Shown here: piece after piece, positions 24,615 to 32,336 of the stretch
Numbering within the stretch: position 1 is the first letter of the stretch
Layout of the letters: each line of letters starts with the position of its first letter
From: Bacillus_P idriensis_A
Lineage (GTDB): Bacteria; Bacillota; Bacilli; Bacillales; Bacillaceae
Reading direction: 5' to 3'
DNA: 64,000 nt
NCBI RefSeq assembly: GCF_050483325.1
Contig: NZ_JBCMYF010000008.1
Location: forward strand, 62,001 to 126,000
Notes under the pieces: generated by a model
Database searches by the model: none
Told to the model about the DNA's origin: nothing
The model's input: only the letters and a program-made list of their open reading frames with translations
Made by a program: the position numbers and the translations under genes

Positions 24615-25568
24615 ATGTTGCGTTCAATGTACTCAGGTGTCAGCGGTATGAAAAATTTCCAGACAAAGCTTGATGTGATCGGAAATAACATCGCAAACGT
24701 TAATACATACGGTTTTAAGAAAGGCCGTGTCACATATAAAGATCTAATCAATCAGCAGATTGCCGGCGCAAGTGCCGCTACCGGAAATACAAGCGGTATG
24801 AATGCCAAACAGGTTGGACTAGGTTCAGCACTGAGTTCTATTGATACGATTCACACAGCAGGGTCTAATCAGACAACAGGAAGAACACTTGACCTTGCTT
24901 TGGCGGGAGATGGATTTTTTGTAGTTGGGACGATTAAAGCACCTGGATCAGTTAATGAAGATACTCAAACGGCAAAAGGCGACAATAAAATAATTGGACC
25001 AATTGATAATGCGATGGATCTTAGCTATACACGTTCAGGGAATTTCTATTTAGATGACAAGGGTTATTTAGTAACTTCAGATGGTTATTACTTAGTGGGA
25101 GAAACTGGAAATAAAAATCCGGCAAATTCTACATGGAATAATCAGCTGAGCGGCGCTGCAGGTCTTATCCAAATTCCTCTTGATGCAAAAAGCTTTAATA
25201 TCGGACCAGATGGAAAAGTCAGCTTTGTAGACGCTGGAGGAAATTTAAACACAGCCGGTCAAATCAGAGTTGCCAATTTTGCAAACGAAGGCGGTCTTGA
25301 AAAAGTTGGAGGAAATTTATACAAAGAATCCAGTAATTCAGGAACCGTGAATAATAACGGCACTGCAGGTATACAAATTGACGAACTTTCAGTCCCTGGC
25401 CAAGACGGCTCAGCCACAATCATGGCCGGAATGCTTGAAATGTCAAACGTGGACCTTGCAGATGAATTCACAGAAATGATTGTGGCTCAGCGCGGTTTCC
25501 AGTCCAATACAAAAATTATTACGACTTCTGATGAAATTTTACAGGAACTAATGAATTTAAAACGTTAA
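24615..25568 (+). CDS. flgE: Flagellar hook protein FlgE
   Basis: Structural subunit of the hook. The 317-aa protein has the N-terminal rod/hook motif (MLRSMYSGVSGMKNFQTKLD; IGNNIANVNTYGFKKGRVTY), the DLALAGDGFFVV segment near residue 95, and the C-terminal coiled-coil helix SNVDLADEFTEMIVAQRGFQ. It is about 50 residues longer than the B. subtilis hook protein (named flgG in older annotation), with extra Gly/Asn-rich sequence in the surface-exposed centre. GGGAGAG at 24601-24607 precedes the ATG. swrD and fliL follow. Confidence 0.95.
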   Translation: MLRSMYSGVSGMKNFQTKLDVIGNNIANVNTYGFKKGRVTYKDLINQQIAGASAATGNTSGMNAKQVGLGSALSSIDTIHTAGSNQTTGRTLDLALAGDGFFVVGTIKAPGSVNEDTQTAKGDNKIIGPIDNAMDLSYTRSGNFYLDDKGYLVTSDGYYLVGETGNKNPANSTWNNQLSGAAGLIQIPLDAKSFNIGPDGKVSFVDAGGNLNTAGQIRVANFANEGGLEKVGGNLYKESSNSGTVNNNGTAGIQIDELSVPGQDGSATIMAGMLEMSNVDLADEFTEMIVAQRGFQSNTKIITTSDEILQELMNLKR

Positions 25569-25579
25569 GTTAGGGGGCA

Positions 25580-25606
25580 GGGGGCTCATAACTATTTATG
25601 ACCCCC
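25580..25606 (+). promoter_or_regulatory. Stem-loop before the swrD start
   Basis: GGGGG (25580-25584) pairs with CCCCC (25602-25606), and CATA pairs with TATG inside, with a small asymmetric bulge. It ends seven bases before the TTG start of swrD, where a ribosome-binding site would be expected. Confidence 0.5.
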
Positions 25607-25613
25607 GCAGCAT

Positions 25614-25835
25614 TTGATTTTATTAACTCGTTTAAACGGAAAGCCTTTTACATTAAATGCGATTTACATAGAGCAGGTCGAGTCTTTTCCGGACACAACT
25701 ATCACGCTGACTAGCGGCAAAAAGTTTGTTGTAAAAGAATCAGAAGCCGACGTTTCGTTATTAACCCGCAATTTTTATAAGGAAATTCATCTATTACATG
25801 CATCAGGCCCGCAGGAGGTGGATGATCATGAATAA
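25614..25835 (+). CDS. swrD: Swarming motility protein SwrD (FlbD family)
   Basis: SwrD increases flagellar motor power and is needed for swarming in B. subtilis. The 73-aa product is the FlbD family: it begins with I-x-LTRLNGKPFTLNAIYIEQVE and contains the TITLTSGKKFVVKE strand pair. An in-frame TGA at 25599-25601 leaves TTG 25614 as the only start before the conserved LTRLNG motif. No good Shine-Dalgarno sequence precedes it, only GCAG. The end overlaps the ribosome-binding site and start of fliL. Confidence 0.92.
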   Translation: MILLTRLNGKPFTLNAIYIEQVESFPDTTITLTSGKKFVVKESEADVSLLTRNFYKEIHLLHASGPQEVDDHE

Positions 25836-26259
25836 AAAATTATTAACCATCATGCTTGTCATCGTTACATCTATTACGTTAATAGGTGTAACAGCATTAG
25901 TTATCGTAACAAATTTTATGGATACGGCTGAAGCTAAAGACAAAGAGCCATCCATCGATGAAGTCATCGAATATTCCTTTGATCTTCCGGAAATCACAAC
26001 AAACCTTGAAAGTGACAACATTGTCCGTTTGTCATTCAAATTAGAAACGGACAGCAAGAAAGCGAAAGAAGAGCTTGAAAAAAGAGAATTTCAAATAAGA
26101 GACATTATCATTTCAGAGCTGTCTAATATTTCCGCTGAAGAATTGGATGGAAAAGACGGCATGAATTCATTTAAAGAAACGGTGAAAAAGCATGCAAACG
26201 AATTAATGCAAAAAGGCAAAATTCAGAAGGTCTACACAACCTCCTATATCATTCAATAA
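25828..26259 (+). CDS. fliL: Flagellar basal body-associated protein FliL
   Basis: FliL surrounds stator units at the basal body and supports torque. The 143-aa product has an N-terminal membrane segment (about 7-29) and an extracytoplasmic stomatin-like domain (LPEITTNLESDNIVRLSFKLE ...). AGGAGGTG (25813-25820) is seven bases from ATG 25828; in-frame codons further upstream fall on or before this site. It overlaps swrD by eight bases. Confidence 0.95.
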   Translation: MNKKLLTIMLVIVTSITLIGVTALVIVTNFMDTAEAKDKEPSIDEVIEYSFDLPEITTNLESDNIVRLSFKLETDSKKAKEELEKREFQIRDIIISELSNISAEELDGKDGMNSFKETVKKHANELMQKGKIQKVYTTSYIIQ

Positions 26260-26295
26260 TTTGGCATAAATCCCATGCGCAGGAGGTGTGAATGC

Positions 26296-27294
26296 ATGTC
26301 AACTGAAATACTGTCTCAAAATGAAATCGATGCTTTGCTTTCTGCAATCTCGTCAGGTGAAATGGATGCTGATGAATTAAAAAAAGAAGAGACCGAGCGA
26401 AAAGTGAAAGTTTACGATTTTAAAAGGGCACTCAGGTTTTCAAAAGATCAAATTAGAAGTTTAACACGGATACATGAGAATTTTGCAAGGCTGCTAACTA
26501 CCTATTTTTCAGCTCAGCTGAGAACTTATGTGCAAATCAGCGTTGGATCTGTAGATCAGCTCCCTTATGAAGAGTTTATCCGCTCGATTCCAAAGATGAC
26601 AGTGCTTAATGTATTTGAAGTACGTCCTTTAAATGGGCGGATTTTAATGGAAGTCAATCCGAATATTGCTTATGCCATGATGGACAGACTGATGGGCGGT
26701 CTTGGAACGGGATTAAGCAAATCGGATCAATTAACGGAAATTGAAAGCAGAATTATGTCAAACCTGTTTGAAAAATCACTTGATAATTACAAAGAGGCAT
26801 GGAGTTCCATCTATGATATAAACCCGGTCATGAACAATCTGGAAGTCAATCCGCAGTTCCTGCAGATGGTTTCCCCGAATGAAACGGTGGTTGTCATATC
26901 GCTGAATACACAGATCGGTGAAATCAGCGGCATGATAAATCTCTGTATTCCTCATGTCATTTTAGAGCCGATTATTCCTCGTCTGAGTGTTCACTTTTGG
27001 ATGCAGTCGGAAAGAAAAGAACCGAAGCCAAATGAAGTTGAAGCTTTGGAGAGGAAAATTCATTCAGCAGAACTTAAAATTACTGCAGAACTGGGAATAT
27101 CAGAGATCACGATTCAAGAATTTTTAGACATTCAAGCAGGAGATGTTATACAGCTGGAAACAGCCATTGATCAGCCTTTGGTTATTAAAATTGGGGATAA
27201 ACCTAAATTTTATGGTCAGCCGGGTAAACTAAAAAGAAAAGCTGCAGTGCAAGTAATCGGCCATTATCAGAGGGGGCGCGAAGAAGGTGAGTAA
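26296..27294 (+). CDS. fliM: Flagellar motor switch protein FliM
   Basis: FliM builds the middle of the C ring and binds CheY-P. The 332-aa protein has the N-terminal CheY-binding motif LSQNEIDALLSAIS, the CheC-like middle domain (about 45-230) with the YFSAQLRTYVQI segment, and the C-terminal SpoA/FliN domain (AELGISEITIQEFLDIQAGDVIQL). AGGAGGTG at 26281-26288 precedes ATG 26296. It overlaps fliY by eight bases. Confidence 0.97.
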   Translation: MSTEILSQNEIDALLSAISSGEMDADELKKEETERKVKVYDFKRALRFSKDQIRSLTRIHENFARLLTTYFSAQLRTYVQISVGSVDQLPYEEFIRSIPKMTVLNVFEVRPLNGRILMEVNPNIAYAMMDRLMGGLGTGLSKSDQLTEIESRIMSNLFEKSLDNYKEAWSSIYDINPVMNNLEVNPQFLQMVSPNETVVVISLNTQIGEISGMINLCIPHVILEPIIPRLSVHFWMQSERKEPKPNEVEALERKIHSAELKITAELGISEITIQEFLDIQAGDVIQLETAIDQPLVIKIGDKPKFYGQPGKLKRKAAVQVIGHYQRGREEGE

Positions 27295-28423
27295 TGGGAT
27301 GTTATCTCAGGATGAAATTGATGCTCTTTTAAAGGGTACAGATTCAAATGATGCAGAAGAATTTACGATAGAGACAAAAGATTATTTAGATGATATGGAA
27401 AAAGATGCAATTGGAGAAATTGGCAATATTTCGTTTGGCAGTTCTGCAACTGCGCTTTCTACCTTGCTTCAGCAAAAAGTGGAAATTACAACTCCAACTG
27501 TTTCGGTTGTTCAAAGGCAAAGAATATCTGATGAGTTTCCACATCCTTATGTTGCGATAGAAGTGAATTATACTGAAGGATTTATAGGAAGTAATTTACT
27601 GGTCATTAAGCAAAGTGATGCAGCAATTATCGCGGACTTAATGATAGGCGGCAACGGGGAGATAAACGATTCATCATTGGATGACATCATGATCAGTGCT
27701 GTTCAGGAAGCAATGAATCAAATGATGGGCTCAGCCGCAACTTCAATGTCTACGATTTTCAACAAAAAAGTAGATATCTCTCCTCCATCTATAGAGCTTT
27801 TAGATATAAAAGAAGGAGAAGGAACAGGAGCATTTCCAAAAGAAGATCTATTTTTAAAAGTTGCGTTCAGGCTCAAAGTGGGACTTTTGATAGATTCTGA
27901 GATTATGCAGCTGCTGCCTCTGCAATTTGGAAAAGATCTTGTTGAAGAGCTGATGAACCCACAGCAGCAAGCAGCGACAGTTGAAGCTATAGAAAAAGAA
28001 GTTCGGCCAGACCCCGCACCTGCACCTGCTTATTCAGAAAAACAGCGCAGTAATGCGGCTCACCCTGCTCAACCGGTTCAGCAAAGAATAGAGAGACCTC
28101 CAGTTGATGTTAAGCCGGCAGAATTTTCTTCTTTCGAATCTGTTCCAATGTATCAAAGTGAAATGAAAAATCTTGATATGCTGCTGGATATCCCGCTTCA
28201 GGTAACGGTTGAACTTGGCCGCACGAAGCGTTCAGTGAAAGAAATCCTGGAATTATCATCCGGTTCCATTATTGAATTGGATAAACTGGCAGGCGAACCA
28301 GTTGATATTCTAATCAACAATAAAATCGTCGCTCAAGGGGAAGTCGTAGTAATAGAAGAGAATTTCGGCGTGCGGGTGACGGATATATTAAGTCAGTCTG
28401 AGCGTTTAAATAAATTAAAGTAA
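27287..28423 (+). CDS. fliY: Flagellar motor switch phosphatase FliY
   Basis: FliY replaces FliN in Bacillus; it is part of the C ring and removes phosphate from CheY-P. The 378-aa protein has an N-terminal MLSQDEIDALLKG CheY-binding motif, a CheC-like domain with two active-site helices (DAIGEIGNISFGSSATALS near residue 35 and SAVQEAMNQMMGSAATSMS near 145), a Pro/Gln-rich linker (about 230-280) and a C-terminal FliN domain (LDIPLQVTVELGRTKRSVKEIL). GTG 27287 is preferred over ATG 27299 because AGGGGG (27271-27276) is spaced for it. Confidence 0.95.
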   Translation: MSNGMLSQDEIDALLKGTDSNDAEEFTIETKDYLDDMEKDAIGEIGNISFGSSATALSTLLQQKVEITTPTVSVVQRQRISDEFPHPYVAIEVNYTEGFIGSNLLVIKQSDAAIIADLMIGGNGEINDSSLDDIMISAVQEAMNQMMGSAATSMSTIFNKKVDISPPSIELLDIKEGEGTGAFPKEDLFLKVAFRLKVGLLIDSEIMQLLPLQFGKDLVEELMNPQQQAATVEAIEKEVRPDPAPAPAYSEKQRSNAAHPAQPVQQRIERPPVDVKPAEFSSFESVPMYQSEMKNLDMLLDIPLQVTVELGRTKRSVKEILELSSGSIIELDKLAGEPVDILINNKIVAQGEVVVIEENFGVRVTDILSQSERLNKLK

Positions 28424-28444
28424 TCAATCATGGGAGTGACTGGA

Positions 28445-28807
28445 ATGGCACATAAAATAATGATCGTGGACGATGCAGCATTTATGAGAATGATGATTAA
28501 AGATATCTTAACAAAAAATGGATTTGATGTCGTAGCAGAAGCAGCTGACGGTGCACAAGCCGTAGAGAAATATAAAGAGCATTTTCCGGATTTAATCACA
28601 ATGGATATCACAATGCCGGAGATGGATGGCATTACCGCCCTTAAAGAAATAAAAAAAATCAACGCTCACGCTAAAGTCATCATGTGTTCTGCAATGGGAC
28701 AGCAGGCTATGGTTATTGATGCGATTCAAGCGGGTGCAAAAGATTTTATCGTGAAGCCCTTTCAGGCAGACAGAGTGCTTGAAGCTATAAATAAAACATT
28801 AAGCTAA
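28445..28807 (+). CDS. cheY: Chemotaxis response regulator CheY
   Basis: Single-domain receiver that, when phosphorylated by CheA, binds FliM/FliY and in Bacillus promotes smooth swimming. The 120-aa protein has the acidic pair D9-D10, phospho-acceptor D54 (ITMDITMPEMDG) and the lysine in DFIVKPF. ATG 28445 gives MAHKIMIVDDAAFM as in B. subtilis and follows GGGAGTGA at 28432-28439; an in-frame ATG at 28430 precedes that site. It sits between fliY and fliO. Confidence 0.98.
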   Translation: MAHKIMIVDDAAFMRMMIKDILTKNGFDVVAEAADGAQAVEKYKEHFPDLITMDITMPEMDGITALKEIKKINAHAKVIMCSAMGQQAMVIDAIQAGAKDFIVKPFQADRVLEAINKTLS

Positions 28808-28822
28808 AAGGAGTCTTTCCAC

Positions 28823-29485
28823 TTGCAAGTGAAAATAAAATGGATACCAATAGCTGTGATTCTTCTAATCTTCCTGCATCCGCTTAGTCATTCCGCAGTT
28901 CATGCGGAGCAGGGGGCTGAATCTGTGGCAGACTGGGTCGGGTCAGATGAAAAAAAGACTGACGGCAAGAGTGAAAAAAACAGCGGGACATCGGATGCAG
29001 AATACCAGGCTGCTGACACATCTGTAACAGCATGGGATTTCATTAAGATGATCCTGGCAACTGCATTTATCCTAGTTTTGATTTACATACTTTTGAAATT
29101 TGTGAGTAAACGAAACAAATTCACTTCTTCTTCAAAGTTTATTGAAAACCTTGGCGGGACAAATGTCGGACAAAATCGGTCGATTCAATTAATAAAAGTA
29201 GGGAAAAAAATCCTTGTAGTAGGTGTCTCAGATTCTGTTCAGCTGTTAAAAGAGATTGACGATGAAGATGAATACAGGGAAATTACAGAAGAGCATCAGC
29301 AGAGGTTTGCTGCTGCAATCGACACAAAAGACTGGCTTAAAAACGTGTCAGCACCGTTGTTCCGTCATAAAAATAATGGGATGGCGGATGGACAATCATT
29401 TTCCTTTAAAGAACAGCTTGAACAATTAAAAAAAGAAAGACGAAGCAGCTTGGAGGATTTAGCTGGAAAGGATGACACAAAATGA
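28823..29485 (+). CDS. fliO: Flagellar biosynthetic protein FliO (FliZ)
   Basis: FliO stabilises FliP in the membrane during assembly of the export gate. The 220-aa protein starts at TTG 28823 after AAAAGGAG, has an N-terminal signal-like hydrophobic segment (about 6-25), a charged hydrophilic region, a membrane helix (about 72-95, IKMILATAFILVLIYILLKF) and a cytoplasmic FliO domain (LGGTNVGQNRSIQLIKVGKKILVVGV). A GTG six bases further is an alternative start. It overlaps fliP by four bases. Confidence 0.92.
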   Translation: MQVKIKWIPIAVILLIFLHPLSHSAVHAEQGAESVADWVGSDEKKTDGKSEKNSGTSDAEYQAADTSVTAWDFIKMILATAFILVLIYILLKFVSKRNKFTSSSKFIENLGGTNVGQNRSIQLIKVGKKILVVGVSDSVQLLKEIDDEDEYREITEEHQQRFAAAIDTKDWLKNVSAPLFRHKNNGMADGQSFSFKEQLEQLKKERRSSLEDLAGKDDTK

Positions 29486-30147
29486 ATGAATTTGTGGAAA
29501 TTTTCAGCAATAGTGATGCAGAAAATGTCAGCACGTCCATCAAGCTGCTGCTGCTGCTGACTGTCCTTTCTCTAGCACCAAGCATCTTAATCTTAATGAC
29601 ATGTTTTACAAGAATCATTATTGTCCTGTCATTTGTCAGAACGTCGCTTGCTACGCAGCAGATGCCGCCGAACCAGGTTCTGATCGGGATTGCCTTGTTT
29701 CTGACATTTTTCATTATGGCCCCGACTTTTTCAGAGATAAATAAGCAGGCTCTGACGCCACTATTTAATGAAGAAATCGGCCTCGAGGAAGCTTATGAGA
29801 AAGCTGCTTTTCCCTTGAAGGAATTTATGAGCAAGCATACAAGGCAAAAGGATTTAGCTTTGTTTCTTGAATACGCAAAGATGGACAAGCCTGAATCTGT
29901 AGCAGATATTCCTCTTACAGCACTTGTCCCTGCGTTTGCCATCAGTGAAATAAAAACGGCTTTTCAAATAGGTTTTATGATCTTTATCCCATTCTTAGTC
30001 ATCGACATGGTCGTTGCAAGTATTTTGATGTCAATGGGAATGATGATGCTGCCGCCTGTGATGATCTCACTGCCATTTAAAATTCTGCTGTTTGTCCTTG
30101 TAGATGGATGGTATTTGGTCGTGAAATCACTTCTTCAAAGTTTCTGA
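29482..30147 (+). CDS. fliP: Flagellar biosynthetic protein FliP
   Basis: Core subunit of the FliPQR export gate. The 221-aa membrane protein has four hydrophobic segments and the family motifs LMTCFTRIIIVLSFVRTSLA and PAFAISEIKTAFQIGFMIFIPFLVID. The N-terminus lacks a cleavable signal peptide, as in Bacillus homologues. ATG overlaps the fliO stop (ATGA). fliQ follows 16 bases after the stop. Confidence 0.97.
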   Translation: MNEFVEIFSNSDAENVSTSIKLLLLLTVLSLAPSILILMTCFTRIIIVLSFVRTSLATQQMPPNQVLIGIALFLTFFIMAPTFSEINKQALTPLFNEEIGLEEAYEKAAFPLKEFMSKHTRQKDLALFLEYAKMDKPESVADIPLTALVPAFAISEIKTAFQIGFMIFIPFLVIDMVVASILMSMGMMMLPPVMISLPFKILLFVLVDGWYLVVKSLLQSF

Positions 30148-30163
30148 GTAGGAGATTAAATAA

Positions 30164-30433
30164 ATGAGTTCAGAATTTGTCATTTCGATTGCTGAAAAGG
30201 CGATTTATACAACGTTGATCATATGCGGTCCTCTATTGGCGATCGCCCTGATCATTGGATTAGTTGTCAGTGTTTTTCAGGCAACAACCCAAATTCAGGA
30301 GCAGACGCTTGCGTTCGTTCCTAAAATTGTGGGAGTGCTGATCGGGCTCGTCTTTTTCGGCCCTTGGATGCTGTCGATCATCATCTCGTATGCACAGGAT
30401 ATTTTCGGCAATCTTAATAGATTTGTAGGTTAA
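30164..30433 (+). CDS. fliQ: Flagellar biosynthetic protein FliQ
   Basis: Small export-gate subunit of 89 aa with two membrane hairpin helices (about 16-39 and 54-76) and the conserved VSVFQATTQIQEQTLAFVPKI motif between them. Start ATG 30164 is preceded by GTAGGAGA. The stop is separated from fliR by three bases. Confidence 0.97.
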   Translation: MSSEFVISIAEKAIYTTLIICGPLLAIALIIGLVVSVFQATTQIQEQTLAFVPKIVGVLIGLVFFGPWMLSIIISYAQDIFGNLNRFVG

Positions 30434-30436
30434 AGC

Positions 30437-31210
30437 ATGTATGTAATTGAAAATTTTCCGGCATTTTTGCTTATATTTGCGAGAGTGAGTGCCTTTTTTG
30501 TCACACTGCCGCTCTTTTCATATCGCACAATTCCGTCCGCGCATAAAATCGGTATTTCTTTTTTTCTATCTCTTATTGTATTTACTGCAATAAACCCGGA
30601 ACCGTTGGAACTTAGCGGAGCATTTATTCTCCTTGCAGTAAAAGAAGTCATGATCGGACTTTTCATCGGTTTTTCTGCCTATCTTATGATGGCTGCTGTT
30701 CAACTGGCAGGAAGCTTGATTGATTTTCAAATGGGTTTTGCCATTGCTAATATTATCGATCCGCAAACAGGAGCGCAAAGTCCGCTTATTGGTCAATTCC
30801 TGAATATATTAGCCTTGCTTTTCATGCTGAGTGTAAACGCCCATCATCTGTTGCTGGACGGTGTTTTTTACAGTTTCCAATACATTCCGCTTGAGGGTTC
30901 TGCTTTTCCTTTTGGAGATGGGAATATCGCCAAAATGATCACCAAATCGTTTAGCTCGATGTTTTTGATCGCTTTTCAAATGTCCTTTCCTATAGTGGCA
31001 TCGCTGTTCCTCGTGGATCTTGCACTTGGAATTGTTGCACGCACAGTGCCTCAGCTGAACATTTTTGTTGTAGGACTGCCGCTGAAAATTGGCGTGAGCT
31101 TTATTATGCTCATATTGGTAATGGGAACGATGTTTATGCTCATCAAGGATGTGTTTAGTACGATGATTTATACGATGCGGAGTTTAATGGAATTAATCGG
31201 AGGAGCATGA
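30437..31210 (+). CDS. fliR: Flagellar biosynthetic protein FliR
   Basis: Export-gate subunit of 257 aa with about six membrane helices, including the conserved GLFIGFSAYLMMAAVQLAGSLIDFQMGF region. It packs with FliP and FliQ at the centre of the MS ring. It begins three bases after fliQ and ends one base before flhB; its final codons supply the GGAGGA ribosome-binding site of flhB. Confidence 0.97.
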   Translation: MYVIENFPAFLLIFARVSAFFVTLPLFSYRTIPSAHKIGISFFLSLIVFTAINPEPLELSGAFILLAVKEVMIGLFIGFSAYLMMAAVQLAGSLIDFQMGFAIANIIDPQTGAQSPLIGQFLNILALLFMLSVNAHHLLLDGVFYSFQYIPLEGSAFPFGDGNIAKMITKSFSSMFLIAFQMSFPIVASLFLVDLALGIVARTVPQLNIFVVGLPLKIGVSFIMLILVMGTMFMLIKDVFSTMIYTMRSLMELIGGA

Positions 31211-31211
31211 A

Positions 31212-32294
31212 ATGGAATTTCTTAAACTTGATCTGCAGTTCTTCTCAGGTGAAAAAACAGAAAAGGCTACACCGCGAAAACGTGATGATGTCAGAAAAAA
31301 AGGACAGGTTGCAAAAAGTGCAGATGTAAATACGGCAATCAGTCTGCTGGCCATTTTTTTATCTTTGCTGTTTATCGGGCCTTTCATGTTTGAACGGATC
31401 ATGACAATGATGAATGCGTCTTTGCAGGAGACGATTTTAATGAATCTGACAGAAAAAAATGTTCATGAGCTGATGGTTGAAATGGTCATTGAATCAGCCT
31501 ATATAAGTGCTCCCGTTATGGGAGTTGCATTAGTTGCAGGAATCGCAGGAAACTACATGCAGGTCGGTTTTTTATTTTCAACGGAAGCTATACAGATGAA
31601 GCTTGAGAAAATTAATCCAATTCAAGGCTTCAAACGAATTTACTCTCTGAGGGCGATTGTTGAACTGCTTAAATCAATATTGAAAATATCTTTTGTCGGA
31701 GCTGTAACCTTTTCTGTCATCTGGTTTCAGATGGCGGAAATTCTGTCTCTTTCAAAATTATCAGTAGAAAAAGCATTCATCTTCATTGCAAAACTAACCT
31801 TCCAAATGGGTTTGTTCGCTTCCATTGCTCTATTGTTTCTCTCGCTGCTTGACTATTTTTATCAAAAATTCGATTTTGAAAAGAACATCCGCATGTCAAA
31901 GCAGGATCTTAAAGATGAATATAAAAAGTCAGAGGGAGATCCTTTAATAAAATCCCGCATAAAACAAAAGCAAAGAGAAATGGCTGCAAGGCGCATGATG
32001 CAGGAAGTGCCGAATGCAGATGTGGTCATTACAAATCCAACGCACTTTGCTATCGCCTTAAAATATGACGAAGACAAAATGGATGCACCGTTCGTTGTCG
32101 CTAAAGGAGTCGATTTTGTTGCTCAAAAAATCAAAGAGACGGCAAAAGCAAATGAAGTGACAATGGTTGAAAATCGGCCTTTAGCTAGAGCGCTTTACGA
32201 TCAAGTTGAAATCGGAAAAGCGGTGCCTGAAGAGTTTTTTAAAGCCATTGCAGAAATATTGGCTTATGTCTATCAGCTGAAAAATAAGATGTAA
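31212..32294 (+). CDS. flhB: Flagellar export switch protein FlhB
   Basis: FlhB controls the switch of export specificity from rod/hook to filament. The 360-aa protein has four membrane helices (roughly 30-210) and a cytoplasmic domain with the self-cleavage site NPTH (275-278). The part after the cleavage site (AIALKYDEDKMDAPFVVAKG ...) is the segment mirrored by the separate ylqH gene at 3198-3500. AGGAGCA precedes the ATG. Confidence 0.98.
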   Translation: MEFLKLDLQFFSGEKTEKATPRKRDDVRKKGQVAKSADVNTAISLLAIFLSLLFIGPFMFERIMTMMNASLQETILMNLTEKNVHELMVEMVIESAYISAPVMGVALVAGIAGNYMQVGFLFSTEAIQMKLEKINPIQGFKRIYSLRAIVELLKSILKISFVGAVTFSVIWFQMAEILSLSKLSVEKAFIFIAKLTFQMGLFASIALLFLSLLDYFYQKFDFEKNIRMSKQDLKDEYKKSEGDPLIKSRIKQKQREMAARRMMQEVPNADVVITNPTHFAIALKYDEDKMDAPFVVAKGVDFVAQKIKETAKANEVTMVENRPLARALYDQVEIGKAVPEEFFKAIAEILAYVYQLKNKM

Positions 32295-32336
32295 AGTTTT
32301 ATAGGATATTGCTTCTGTTTGAAAGAGAGGTTAACC

